A DNA stretch of 64,000 nt from contig NZ_JAJIUJ010000090.1 of NCBI RefSeq assembly GCF_020880415.1, positions 1 through 64,000 on the forward strand, read 5' to 3'. This DNA is from Xanthomonas euvesicatoria pv. euvesicatoria. GTDB taxonomy: Bacteria > Pseudomonadota > Gammaproteobacteria > Xanthomonadales > Xanthomonadaceae. A program made the position numbers and the translations under genes. Of the stretch, positions 26,180 to 34,796 are shown piece after piece (position 1 is the first letter of the stretch; the number at the start of each line of letters is the position of its first letter). The notes under the pieces were generated by a model. That model had not been told where the DNA came from and did not search any database. It saw only the letters and a program-made list of their open reading frames with translations.

Positions 26180-27939
26180 AGCAGGACGCGACGCATGTCG
26201 GCCAGCACCTGGCTGAGGTAGGTGGTGAAACGGGCTGCCAATGCGCCGTCGATGACGCGGTGGTCGTAGCTCAGCGACAACGGCAGCATCAGCTTCGGCG
26301 CGAACTCCTTGCCGTTCCACACCGGCTGCATCGCCGACTTGGACACGCCCAGGATCGCCACTTCCGGCGCATTGATGATCGGCGTGAACGCGATGCCGCC
26401 GATACCGCCGAGCGAGCTGATCGAGAAGCAGCCGCCGCTCATGTCGGCCGGGCCCAGCTTGCCGTCGCGCGCCTTCTTGGCCAGCTCGCCGCTTTCCTGC
26501 GCGATCTGCAGCACGCCCTTCTTGTCGACATCGCGAATCACCGGCACCACCAGGCCGTTGGGCGTATCGGCCGCAAACCCGATGTGGAAGTACTTCTTCA
26601 GGGTGAGGTTCTCGCCGGCCGCATCCAGCGAGGCGTTGAACTCGGGGAACTTCTTCAGCGCCGCGGCGCTGGCCTTGATCAGGAAGGCGAGCATGGTCAG
26701 CTTGATGCCGGCCTTCTCGTTTTCCTTGTTGAGGGCCACGCGCAGGGCTTCCAGGTCGGTGATGTCGGCCGACTCGAACTGGGTGACGTGCGGAATCATT
26801 GCCCAGTTGCGTGCCAGGTTGGCACCGGAAATCTTCTTGATGCGCGACAGCGGCTGGGTTTCGGTCTCGCCGAACTTGCTGAAGTCCACCTTCGGCCAGG
26901 CCAGCAGGTTCAGGCCGTTGCCGCCACCGGCAGGCGCAGCGCCGGCTGCGGCCGGTGCGCCACCGCTGAGTGCAGCCTTCACATACCGCTGCACGTCTTC
27001 ACGGGTGATGCGGCCGCCCTTTTCGCTGCCCTTGAGCTGGTTCAGGTCCACGCCCAGTTCGCGTGCGAACACGCGCACCACCGGGCTGGCGTACGGCACC
27101 TTGGACGGCAGCACGCTGTCGGCATCGAAGGTCACCGGCGGGCTGCTCGGGTTGCCCGCGGACGGCTGGCCGCCTTGCGCTGCCTGCGTGCCGGCGCCGG
27201 AACGCGCGCCCTGCACCTGCGCGATTTCGCGCTGGGCCAGCTTGTCCGGCTCGGCCGGGACGGCAACCGGCTCGACCTTGCCCGCGGTTTCGGCGGTGTC
27301 GGTGGTGGGCTTGGCCGGCGACTGCGCCGCACCGGTGCCGCCATCGCTGGCCGCGATGATCGCCACCACATTGCCCTGCGAGAGCGTGTCGCCGACCTTG
27401 ACCTTGAGTTCCTTGACCACGCCGGCGGCCGAGGACGGGACTTCCATCGTGGCCTTGTCCGATTCCAGCGTGACCAGGCTCTGGTCCTTGGCGACGGTAT
27501 CGCCCACGGCCACCAGCACCTCGATCACCGGGATGTCGGTGTAGTCGCCGATATCGGGCACGCGCGCTTCGATCAGGCCGCCGTCCGAGGAAGCCGCTGG
27601 CGCAGCAGATTCGGCCTTGGCGGCCGGTGCCGGGGCGGCGGCGGGCGCCGCCTTGGCCGGTGCGGCGGCGGCGGGCTTGGCGGTCTCGGCGCCGGCATCG
27701 GCCACTTCGATCAACGCCACCAGCGCGCCCTGCGAGAGCGAATCGCCGACCTTGACCTTGAGTTCCTTGACCACGCCCGCCACCGACGAAGGCACTTCCA
27801 TGGTGGCCTTGTCAGATTCCAGCGTGACCAGGCTCTGGTCCTTGCTGACCGTATCGCCGACGGACACCAGCACCTCGATTACCGGGACGTCGCTGTAGTC
27901 ACCGATATCGGGGACAAGTGCTTCCTTGATTTCGGCCAT
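26176..27939 (-). CDS. aceF: Dihydrolipoamide acetyltransferase (E2) of pyruvate dehydrogenase, two lipoyl domains
   Basis: Core of the pyruvate dehydrogenase complex, passing acetyl groups to CoA. Two lipoyl domains lie at residues 1-80 and about 120-200, each with the lipoylated lysine in DKATMEVPS. A peripheral subunit-binding domain follows (VPYASPVVRVFARELGV to VQRYV), then the catalytic domain ending in SYDHRVIDGALAARF with the active His and Asp. At 587 aa it fits two-lipoyl E2 enzymes. aceE is not adjacent, so E1 must be encoded elsewhere. Confidence 0.96.
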   Translation of the reverse strand: MAEIKEALVPDIGDYSDVPVIEVLVSVGDTVSKDQSLVTLESDKATMEVPSSVAGVVKELKVKVGDSLSQGALVALIEVADAGAETAKPAAAAPAKAAPAAAPAPAAKAESAAPAASSDGGLIEARVPDIGDYTDIPVIEVLVAVGDTVAKDQSLVTLESDKATMEVPSSAAGVVKELKVKVGDTLSQGNVVAIIAASDGGTGAAQSPAKPTTDTAETAGKVEPVAVPAEPDKLAQREIAQVQGARSGAGTQAAQGGQPSAGNPSSPPVTFDADSVLPSKVPYASPVVRVFARELGVDLNQLKGSEKGGRITREDVQRYVKAALSGGAPAAAGAAPAGGGNGLNLLAWPKVDFSKFGETETQPLSRIKKISGANLARNWAMIPHVTQFESADITDLEALRVALNKENEKAGIKLTMLAFLIKASAAALKKFPEFNASLDAAGENLTLKKYFHIGFAADTPNGLVVPVIRDVDKKGVLQIAQESGELAKKARDGKLGPADMSGGCFSISSLGGIGGIAFTPIINAPEVAILGVSKSAMQPVWNGKEFAPKLMLPLSLSYDHRVIDGALAARFTTYLSQVLADMRRVLL

Positions 27940-28068
27940 ACGGGGAACTCCGGCAACAGAATGGGGAAACCGCTATTGTGGCCGGCTGCGGGCCGCAGCG
28001 CCAACCATTGCCGTGCAAAAAATCGCGCGCCCGGCGGGATGCAGCGTCCGCATGCGTGCGTACGCCGA

Positions 28069-28833
28069 TCATTTCGCCGCGCGCCGATCGACCCGCAACA
28101 GTTGCAGCGGCTCGCCCGACGGCAAACGATACGCCAGCGCATTGTCCAGCGCATCGAGCGCTTCCAGGCGCTGGCACAACTGGTGCGCGCGTGGCCGCAA
28201 TGCACGCGCCTGCGGCTCGACCAGGCGCTCGATGCGCGCCTCCATGCCATCGAGCGAACGCAGCTGCACGTCATTCCCGGTGATCGCGGACTGCACCGCA
28301 CCGGCCACCACATCGCCGATCAGCTGCGGCAGCAACTCGGCCACCAGCGCGCCGATGTCGTCGTCGATATCGATCGGGGTCAGCTGGCTCTTGCCGAAGC
28401 TCTGCTTCAAGCGCACATCGATCTTCTCGCGCACGTTTGCCAACTGCGCGCGCGTGGCGTCGGGGCTGCGACTGAAGCCGGCGGCCACCTCGCCCAATGC
28501 AGTGACTGCGATATCGGCCGCTTCGCGCCCGACTGCCTGCGCCAGCGGCACCACCTCGCGGGTCTGGCGCTCGAACTGGACCAGGCGGGCGCGATCGTCT
28601 GCGCTCAATGCCACCCAGCGGTCGTCGACGAACAGGGCGCCCTGGCGCATCACCAGCCGCTGCGGCGTGCCGGATTCGCGGATCAGGATCAGGCTGCGGG
28701 CGTTGAGCGTGAGGTCGTAATCGCTGCTGACCTCGCAGTGCAGGTCCTGGTCCTTGGCAGCGGCCACCCCTGCGCCGCTCAACAGCGCGAACAGCGCAGC
28801 TGCTGCCACCGTGATTGCGTGTTTGATCGCCAT
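28069..28833 (-). CDS. DUF2884 (YggN-like) periplasmic protein
   Basis: A 254-aa protein with a signal peptide (VAAAALFALLSGAGVAAA, cut after AAA). The mature part has an early Cys (DLHCEVSSDYDLTL) and NARSLILIRESGTPQRLVMRQGALFVDDRWV, matching the DUF2884 pattern, then an acidic helical region. The start at 28833 is chosen to put the signal peptide at the N-terminus. The family's function is not established. It lies downstream of the glycosylase gene on the same strand, with a 223-bp gap. Confidence 0.8.
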   Translation of the reverse strand: MAIKHAITVAAAALFALLSGAGVAAAKDQDLHCEVSSDYDLTLNARSLILIRESGTPQRLVMRQGALFVDDRWVALSADDRARLVQFERQTREVVPLAQAVGREAADIAVTALGEVAAGFSRSPDATRAQLANVREKIDVRLKQSFGKSQLTPIDIDDDIGALVAELLPQLIGDVVAGAVQSAITGNDVQLRSLDGMEARIERLVEPQARALRPRAHQLCQRLEALDALDNALAYRLPSGEPLQLLRVDRRAAK

Positions 28834-29056
28834 CTCGCCACTCCGTTGCGGACCGGTTGCAGCATGCCTGCGCCTGTGGCACGCAGACCTGTGCCGGAGG
28901 CTGGCATGACTTCTGGCCAATGGCCGCCACGCGCGCAGCGCGGTGTCGACCGCAGGCAGGCAGCGTGCGTCAACGATCAGTGCGGGGGCACCGCGACGGC
29001 GGCGCGGTCACTGCGACGCTGGCATTCCATATCGACCTCGCGGCATCTCACCTTGG

Positions 29057-29617
29057 CTAGCGCAGCGCATCGCACAGCGGCTGCCAGGCCGCGGCCAGCC
29101 GCGGCAGCGACCAGGCCGCATTGGCCGGGCTGGTGGATGGCAACGCGACGACTGGCAGCGCGCAAAGCTGCGCCGATAGCCGCGGCTGTACATGCCGGCG
29201 CCAGGCCTGTGCTGCCGCAGCGCCATTGCAGGCCACCATGCGCAGCTGCGGCAGCGTGGCCAGCAACGCGGGCAGCGGATTGACCACGATGCTCGCCGCC
29301 ACAATGGACGTATCCAGACTGCCGCGCCGCTCGCATTGGCCGATGACGTCCCACAGGCCCACGCGATGGTCGAGCAATGCTTGCAAGCGCAATGCATAGC
29401 TTGCGGCCGCATCAATGCCCAATAGGGCATGCATCAGCGGCCAGAAACGATTGCGTGGATGCGCGTAGTAACGCGCGGCTTCCAGTGACGCGACACCGGG
29501 CATCGAACCAAGCAGCAACACCCTGCAATCGCTGCGAACGTGCGCTGGCAAGCCTTGGCTGAGGTGTTTTTTCGTCACGGCAATCGCATCTGCGTGAATG
29601 TCTTTTTCAGACTGCAT
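29057..29617 (-). CDS. DNA-deoxyinosine glycosylase (uracil-DNA glycosylase superfamily)
   Basis: A base-excision repair enzyme, 186 aa, that removes deaminated bases such as hypoxanthine. The glycosylase motif 1 appears as LLLGSMPGVASL with RYYAHPRNRFWPLM, and motif 2 as LPSTSPANAAW. These fit the deoxyinosine/mismatch-specific subgroup rather than classic Ung. It carries no signal and should act in the cytoplasm. Confidence 0.85.
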   Translation of the reverse strand: MQSEKDIHADAIAVTKKHLSQGLPAHVRSDCRVLLLGSMPGVASLEAARYYAHPRNRFWPLMHALLGIDAAASYALRLQALLDHRVGLWDVIGQCERRGSLDTSIVAASIVVNPLPALLATLPQLRMVACNGAAAAQAWRRHVQPRLSAQLCALPVVALPSTSPANAAWSLPRLAAAWQPLCDALR

Positions 29618-29757
29618 GACGTAACGACGGCCTTCTTGGGGGAATTCCTGAACAAACGAAATTTTAGCGGGCCGCAGGTGGGCGTGGATTCAGATTTTTA
29701 GGAATAGTTTTGGCGCGGCCCACTCCACGGGCCCAACAACAAGACGAGGAGACCCTC

Positions 29758-30444
29758 ATGCGTTCCATTTCCATCCTGAGCCTGGCTGCTGTATCTGCAC
29801 TTGCGATTGCACCGTCCGCGTTCGCGCAGGACACCACCTATACCGGCGACACCTCCTCGACTTCTTCCAGCACGATGTCCACCAGCGGCGATACCGCTTC
29901 TGGCAAGCATTGGGCCGTGGTCGGTGGCGTGGCGCTGCTGAACCCCAAGAACAACGCGGCGCCGGGCCTGGACGTCGATGGCGGCCCGGCACCGACGCTG
30001 AGCGCCAGCTACTACATCAACGACAACTGGGCCGTTGAACTGTGGGGCGCCGCCGACAAGTTCAACCACCGCGTCAACGCCGATGGCGTGGGCAAGGTCG
30101 GTACCGTCGAGCAGCAGCCGATCGCCATCAGCGGTCAGTATCACTTCGGCGAAGCGGACAACGTGTTCCGTCCGTTCGTGGGCGTGGGCTACTACGAGTC
30201 GAACTTCAGCAACGAAAAGATCGACGCGGCGTCGACCACCGGCGACCACGTGGGCCTGAGCACCGCCAAGGGCGTCATCGGCACCGTTGGTGTGGACATG
30301 AACATCAACTCCACCTGGTTCGCACGCGCCGACGCCCGCTACATGCGTTCGCGTCCGGAACTGCGCGTGGGTGGCCAGGGTACCGGCAGCGAGCTGGAAC
30401 TGGATCCGTGGACCGTTGGCTTCGGCATTGGTGCGCGATTCTAA
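29758..30444 (+). CDS. ompW: OmpW-family outer-membrane protein
   Basis: An eight-stranded barrel porin, 228 aa. ATG 29758 follows GAGGAG; the signal peptide ends APSAFAQ. A Ser/Thr-rich insert of about 25 residues follows the cleavage site. The barrel has the family patterns NPKNNAAPGLDVDGGPAPTL and WAVELWGAADKF, and ends LDPWTVGFGIGARF with terminal Phe. OmpW is thought to carry small hydrophobic molecules and often responds to oxygen or stress. Transcription ends at 30476-30500. Confidence 0.93.
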   Translation: MRSISILSLAAVSALAIAPSAFAQDTTYTGDTSSTSSSTMSTSGDTASGKHWAVVGGVALLNPKNNAAPGLDVDGGPAPTLSASYYINDNWAVELWGAADKFNHRVNADGVGKVGTVEQQPIAISGQYHFGEADNVFRPFVGVGYYESNFSNEKIDAASTTGDHVGLSTAKGVIGTVGVDMNINSTWFARADARYMRSRPELRVGGQGTGSELELDPWTVGFGIGARF

Positions 30445-30475
30445 GCAGAGCGATTGACTAAGCACTTCCACCAAA

Positions 30476-30500
30476 CAGGCCCGCAAGGGCCTGCTTTTTT
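30476..30500 (+). terminator. Intrinsic terminator of ompW
   Basis: Arms CAGGCCC (30476-30482) and GGGCCTG (30487-30493) with a GCAA loop precede CTTTTTT. It marks the left edge of the AT-rich islet. Confidence 0.9.
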
Positions 30501-30606
30501 GATCAAAACCTCAGTTTAAAGGGAATTTTACGTTTAGGATTTCGCGGAAGGGGGGATAGATCGTGTAGAAATCAGCACGACTTCTTCAATTAAATATGGA
30601 GATACC

Positions 30607-31215
30607 ATGAGCATAAGATGCCATGTAGCCGCCGCGATATTTCTTCTCTCGTTCGTTTCCTTTGGAACTCAGGCTCAGACAACTGTCCCTACCACAGGAC
30701 TTGGAACCTGCATTGACTTCATAACTTCCCAGTCAACGACACTTACTGAACAGATAAACAGCAGCCCTAATTTTACAATCGCTTACGGCTCGGCCAGCTA
30801 TACGGACATGCCAAATAAAGCTGTGTATATCCAAAATTATAGCTGCGAGAGTCAAGATATGCCGGGCATGTATTTTACAGTCTCAGCCCTAGCCCATGAG
30901 TTTGGTCATGTGAAATTCAACTATTCGTTTGCCAAAACGACTCGACAAGCATATATAGATGAAGCATGCAAGATGGAAGGACTTGCCGTAACAAATAACA
31001 TAGTTGCAAGGAATGAAATATGGAGTTCCACTCAAAATAGCATAGACATTAACCTTGCAGCATCAAATCCCGATCAGCTTTTCGGGATTTACTATGCTGG
31101 AGGACCCAATGTTGCCTCAAACGTTGGAAAATCCTTTTGCGCGAATAACGTAACCTCAACCACAGGACAGAACTATAACGTATATTACGGAGAGCAGTAT
31201 GACAAACTTCCTTAA
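30607..31215 (+). CDS. Secreted HExxH zinc-peptidase-like protein (AT-rich islet)
   Basis: A 202-aa protein with a signal peptide (AAAIFLLSFVSFGTQAQ). The mature part carries H97-E98-F-G-H101 in ALAHEFGHVKF, a zinc-peptidase HExxH motif. It is followed after 17 residues by D118-E119 (IDEACKMEG), the spacing expected for the third, Glu ligand of gluzincins. Three or more Cys residues suggest disulfides. The start follows GGAGATA. Base composition is far more AT-rich than the flanks, pointing to recent transfer. The next gene overlaps its 3' end. Family not recognised; it could be a secreted toxin or exoprotease. Confidence 0.75.
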   Translation: MSIRCHVAAAIFLLSFVSFGTQAQTTVPTTGLGTCIDFITSQSTTLTEQINSSPNFTIAYGSASYTDMPNKAVYIQNYSCESQDMPGMYFTVSALAHEFGHVKFNYSFAKTTRQAYIDEACKMEGLAVTNNIVARNEIWSSTQNSIDINLAASNPDQLFGIYYAGGPNVASNVGKSFCANNVTSTTGQNYNVYYGEQYDKLP

Positions 31216-31774
31216 CAGATCATCATATTTCCGCCTTGCAATAACGCTACTTGCTGCCCTGATTGCACCTTCAGTATATGCAAATAAAATTTCAGCAGCG
31301 ACAGCAGCGGATGCTGCCCGTACGTTTGAACTAGCCGAAGAAATTTCGAGAAATCTCAAAAAATCACCCTCTGAATTTATTAATTCATGGCCTGGGGCCA
31401 GAATTTCGACGCCGAATCTGAAAAACGAAGGAACGTATAAGGTTAGCGGAGGAATATTAAAAATAGGCGACCATCTGACTGCCAAGAACTCTTCCATATC
31501 AATATCAGCAGATAAAAAAAATATCGAATCAGTCTCACTGAATCTGGAAGGCTCCTGCGTCTCTCGTCAGGATTTCAAGAGTCGATATCCGAATTATCTG
31601 ATTTCAAATATTCCGAGGGGACAGAGTAGCTCAGAGACATTGACTTTGGCCGTTGTTAAAAATCAGGAGAAGATGGAGTTTTCCTTCCCGGAGACCTCTC
31701 CAGATTGCCTAAGCTCCATTCGCCTAGCACCAGCAGACCCGCAAACGCTTAAAGCTGCGGAAGCAATTAATTAA
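31199..31774 (+). CDS. Secreted partner protein overlapping the HExxH gene (possible inhibitor or immunity protein)
   Basis: A 191-aa protein starting 17 bp before the end of the HExxH gene, with GGAGAG five bases before its ATG. It has a signal peptide (FRLAITLLAALIAPSVYA, cut after VYA), a helical first half and a strand-rich second half with Cys pairs (EGSCVSRQDFKSRYPNYL and FPETSPDCLSSIRL). No family was recognised. Overlap, shared AT-rich composition and shared export suggest that the two products work together; an inhibitor or immunity role is inference. The pair ends at the terminator shared with the DUF1453 gene. Confidence 0.65.
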   Translation: MTNFLNRSSYFRLAITLLAALIAPSVYANKISAATAADAARTFELAEEISRNLKKSPSEFINSWPGARISTPNLKNEGTYKVSGGILKIGDHLTAKNSSISISADKKNIESVSLNLEGSCVSRQDFKSRYPNYLISNIPRGQSSSETLTLAVVKNQEKMEFSFPETSPDCLSSIRLAPADPQTLKAAEAIN

Positions 31775-31791
31775 TTAGGAGCACTTTAAAT

Positions 31792-31826
31792 TGTTACTGC
31801 CAGCACCGAGAGGGCTGGCAGTAACA
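31792..31826. terminator. Bidirectional hairpin at the right edge of the AT-rich islet
   Basis: Thirteen-base perfect arms (TGTTACTGCCAGC and its complement) surround a 9-nt loop. Leftward the stem is followed by AATTTAAAG, weakly T-rich on the minus strand. It serves the convergent islet gene and the DUF1453 gene. Confidence 0.75.
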
Positions 31827-31829
31827 GGA

Positions 31830-32387
31830 TCACCGCCAATAAACGCTGCCGCGCAAACGTGCGCTGCGCCAGCGCCACCACAGCAAGGTGGCATAGGCGA
31901 GCGCATAACCGAGCAAGACGCCGGCAGCGCCGAGCAGGCTGGCATGACTGAGCCACCCGTCGGTTGGCCAGGCCACCCCCTGCCAGGCGCTACGCCAGCC
32001 CTGCACCATCCCGGCGATCACCCGGACCACGACCAACGCGGTCAAGCCCAGCACCAGCCACAGATTGGGCCGGTAAAACAGGCCTTGCGTGGTGCGTTCG
32101 AAGCGTGTCAGGCGCAACGCCAACGCGCCCAGCGCCAACCCGCAGGCCCAGCCGAATGCGGCATGGCTGATCGCGCCGGGCCAGAACGCCGCCGCGATCA
32201 AGCTGAAGATCACAAACAGCACGCTGGAGATGCCCGCCGACACCAGGTTGATCAGCAGCAGCCATCCACGCGCCTGACGACGTGCAGGACCCATGCGGAA
32301 GCGCTGCAGCAGCGACAACGGGAACACCACCACGAACACTGCCAGGGCAATGATCACAGCCAGCGGAATGGCAAGCAGCAAAGGCAT
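31830..32387 (-). CDS. DUF1453-like integral membrane protein
   Basis: A 185-aa protein with five or so hydrophobic helices: an N-terminal one (LLAIPLAVIIALAVFVVVFPLSL), a cytoplasmic loop RFRMGPARRQARGW, then further helices ending at YALAYATLLWWRWRSARL. The layout fits the CcdC/DUF1453 group, whose role is not settled. It is monocistronic, transcribed toward the AT-rich islet. Confidence 0.65.
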   Translation of the reverse strand: MPLLLAIPLAVIIALAVFVVVFPLSLLQRFRMGPARRQARGWLLLINLVSAGISSVLFVIFSLIAAAFWPGAISHAAFGWACGLALGALALRLTRFERTTQGLFYRPNLWLVLGLTALVVVRVIAGMVQGWRSAWQGVAWPTDGWLSHASLLGAAGVLLGYALAYATLLWWRWRSARLRGSVYWR

Positions 32388-32602
32388 CGGGAGACTGCCG
32401 TAGAAAGATCGCCGATGACACTACTACATCGCCCCTGAAGAACCTCTCTCAAGCACAAAGCGCGATATTTGCTGACCGCATGATGCTTGAGGACGGTGAG
32501 GGCACGCCCGCATCACCTGCAACCAGGCAAACAAAAAGACGATCCAGCGCAAGCGCTGATCTCATAATCGACGCATGGTGGAATGGAGGGACACTGGAGT
32601 TG

Positions 32603-32679
32603 GGTAGGGATTCGTGTAAAAAACAGCCAAAAGTGAGCTAACTCGCTGTGAGTAAAGGTTGCTTACATGAATCCCTACC
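32603..32679. repeat. 77-bp element with 17-bp inverted ends
   Basis: GGTAGGGATTCGTGTAA (32603-32619) pairs with 32663-32679 over 17 bp with one G-T pair. The core ATTCGTGTAAAAA recurs in direct orientation at 35262-35274, on the far side of the large effector gene. The ends look like insertion-sequence termini (an ATTxGTGTAAAA core occurs in IS256-type ends), so this may be a collapsed element or MITE. The rest of the gap 32388-32729 shows no gene. Confidence 0.65.
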
Positions 32680-32729
32680 GGCCCTCCCGCTCAGGAATCC
32701 CGGCCGACCCCATACGCGTGCAGGGCTGT

Positions 32730-34796
32730 TTATTCCGACTGAGGCACTGGCTGCACGGGCAGCTCCGCCGGTGCATCGACCCAGGGGGCGTCCCTACCCG
32801 CCGTCCCCTCCGATTCGCCTTCCCATTCGTCGCGCGCGTCGTACCACTCGTCACCGATCTGCTCAAGCGTGCCGACCAGGGTACGTTCGGCGGACGCCCG
32901 CTGTGATGGGCTGAAGCAAAGCGGCTCAAGCGGCACATCCGCCATCTCGATCCCGGCTAAGTCGTGCACATCCGCTGCAGCCGGCGAGCGGTGCCCGGCG
33001 ACCAATTCGAAACCCAAGGCCATTGCGCTCCGGCCGAGTCGGATCGCCTGTTGTTGGCCCCAGCCGAGCGCTCCGCTCGTAGCCATGAGGCCCTTGGACA
33101 GGACGTCGCCGGCCACCCGGCCGAAAAGCAGGTAGGCCGCCGTGTAGCCGACGGTGCCGGCGATGAAGCCCGATGGGTTGGCCCTGGGGTCGTCCATGTA
33201 GCCGCTCATCACAGTGGCGACGGAGAAAGGCAGGCCGATCGTCATACCGCCGACCGTATCGCTCACGCTATCGTTCATCCCCGCATGCGTGACATGCGGG
33301 CTTAGCGCTTCACGGAGCAGGAACGTCGACGAGACGACCGCATCGGCGATGAAGTCAGGTAGGGCCAGCCCGTTGTTGCGCATCAGGGCGATGTTTGACC
33401 CGAGGACGGCGAAGGCTACGGTCGCCAGCGCGAGCTTTCCCTTCAGGTCGGGGTTGTTTGCGAACGATGCTTCCAGGGTCCGGCGCACCGCCTCTAGGGG
33501 TCCTGGTGGGTCATCGCTTGCGGCGAGCGGGCTCTCCTGCCGCGTCCCGGTCGCAACGAGCCGCTCAAGGCCCGTCACGATTCTGGACAGGTCCTGCTTG
33601 AAGAAGGTGAGCTGCCGATCCATGTGCGGCGTGATCCGCCGGTCCTGCTGGAATTCGCCGACGGAGCGGTTGACGTTGCTCAGACCCGCGCGCAGATCGC
33701 CCACGACTCCCTCAATGGCGTCCCTGAAGCCATCGGGAAGATCACGCCTGCGGTTGAATGCGCCGTTGAAGCGCAGCCGCATCGAGTCCATCAGGTCCTG
33801 CCCCAGCCGCAGGCCGAACATCATCATCCCTTGCGCCATCGCCGCGCCGGCGACGAAGCCGGCATTGCGCTGCAGCGGCGCGGCCTTGGCGTAGAAGGTG
33901 GGTACGGCATAGATCAGCGAGATGAAGAAGACGAGGCTGTGCCGGTTGATGGCGTGCTTCATGAACAGCTTGGCGTCGGTTGTCGGGCGTCGCATAAGCG
34001 AGACCAGCTGTATCGCCGTGTAGGTGTAGGAAGCAATGTTGAACGCAGCGTAGGTGCCAGTCTTCTGGGTGAACAGTGTGGCGAGCGGCAAGGGATACAG
34101 CAGAAGCGTCATCGCTCCCTGATATATCCGCTTCGCGGCACTCGCGTCGTGCTGCAAAGTGTGGATGTCGGTCTCGAAGCTGGTCATGACCGGCTCGAGA
34201 TAGCGCCGGGCCTCGGCCAGGAACTCCGCCTCCTCTCGCGTCGACGCCTGCTTGTTCAGGTGCGACCGCAGTTCATTGACCCTCTCGCCCATGGCGGCCA
34301 GCAGCGTCTTCGGCTCTCGACATCCGGGCTCGGTGACCAGCTCGTTACGCAGCTTGTCCACGAATTCGCTGTCATCGAACTGCCGAAGCTCCTGGACGAC
34401 CGACAGGTTGCCCAGGAAGGCGGCGATCCGCGACGAGCAATCACGCATGAGCAACCCGCTCTCGACGTCCCTCGCTTCGCCGGGATTGGCCGGGCACGGC
34501 TGGCTCGCCCCGGAACGGGCCGGTTGCGAACGCAAATCCGGGACGCCTTCATCGTCCCCGGCTGGCGTAATGGCCGGCATGACTTCGGGCCTCGAAGGCC
34601 GCTGACTGGAGATCGACAACAGGTCCGCGAGGCCCATCGTGGTTTCCGAAGCCGGTTGCGGGCACGCGCGTGACAGAGTGTCGCTGCCGTGTCCCGCTTC
34701 GATCTCGATGCTGCGGTCTGCGGGTGACGATCCGTCGCCCGAAACCGGGCCGTGCGGATGCGCGTTAGGGCCAAGGCCTGCGGTTTTGATCTGCAT
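32730..34796 (-). CDS. Putative large type III effector, membrane-associated, 688 aa
   Basis: Not recognised as a named effector. The first 150 residues are polar, disordered and rich in Ser/Pro/Gly with few acidic residues in the first 20, as in type III secreted proteins. Hydrophobic helices lie at about residues 225-265, 280-335 and 460-590, with soluble helical regions between, and the C-terminus is acidic. There is no classical signal peptide. The start follows AAGGACTAC. No canonical PIP box was found upstream; at 34947-34971 half-sites spaced by 15 bp deviate from TTCGB. Flanking IS-like ends and the nearby XopAK gene support an accessory effector locus. Confidence 0.6.
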   Translation of the reverse strand: MQIKTAGLGPNAHPHGPVSGDGSSPADRSIEIEAGHGSDTLSRACPQPASETTMGLADLLSISSQRPSRPEVMPAITPAGDDEGVPDLRSQPARSGASQPCPANPGEARDVESGLLMRDCSSRIAAFLGNLSVVQELRQFDDSEFVDKLRNELVTEPGCREPKTLLAAMGERVNELRSHLNKQASTREEAEFLAEARRYLEPVMTSFETDIHTLQHDASAAKRIYQGAMTLLLYPLPLATLFTQKTGTYAAFNIASYTYTAIQLVSLMRRPTTDAKLFMKHAINRHSLVFFISLIYAVPTFYAKAAPLQRNAGFVAGAAMAQGMMMFGLRLGQDLMDSMRLRFNGAFNRRRDLPDGFRDAIEGVVGDLRAGLSNVNRSVGEFQQDRRITPHMDRQLTFFKQDLSRIVTGLERLVATGTRQESPLAASDDPPGPLEAVRRTLEASFANNPDLKGKLALATVAFAVLGSNIALMRNNGLALPDFIADAVVSSTFLLREALSPHVTHAGMNDSVSDTVGGMTIGLPFSVATVMSGYMDDPRANPSGFIAGTVGYTAAYLLFGRVAGDVLSKGLMATSGALGWGQQQAIRLGRSAMALGFELVAGHRSPAAADVHDLAGIEMADVPLEPLCFSPSQRASAERTLVGTLEQIGDEWYDARDEWEGESEGTAGRDAPWVDAPAELPVQPVPQSE

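Noticed and set aside
25993..29283. 1096-codon plus-strand open frame
   Set aside because: It spans aceF, the DUF2884 gene and the glycosylase in antisense; length reflects high GC only.
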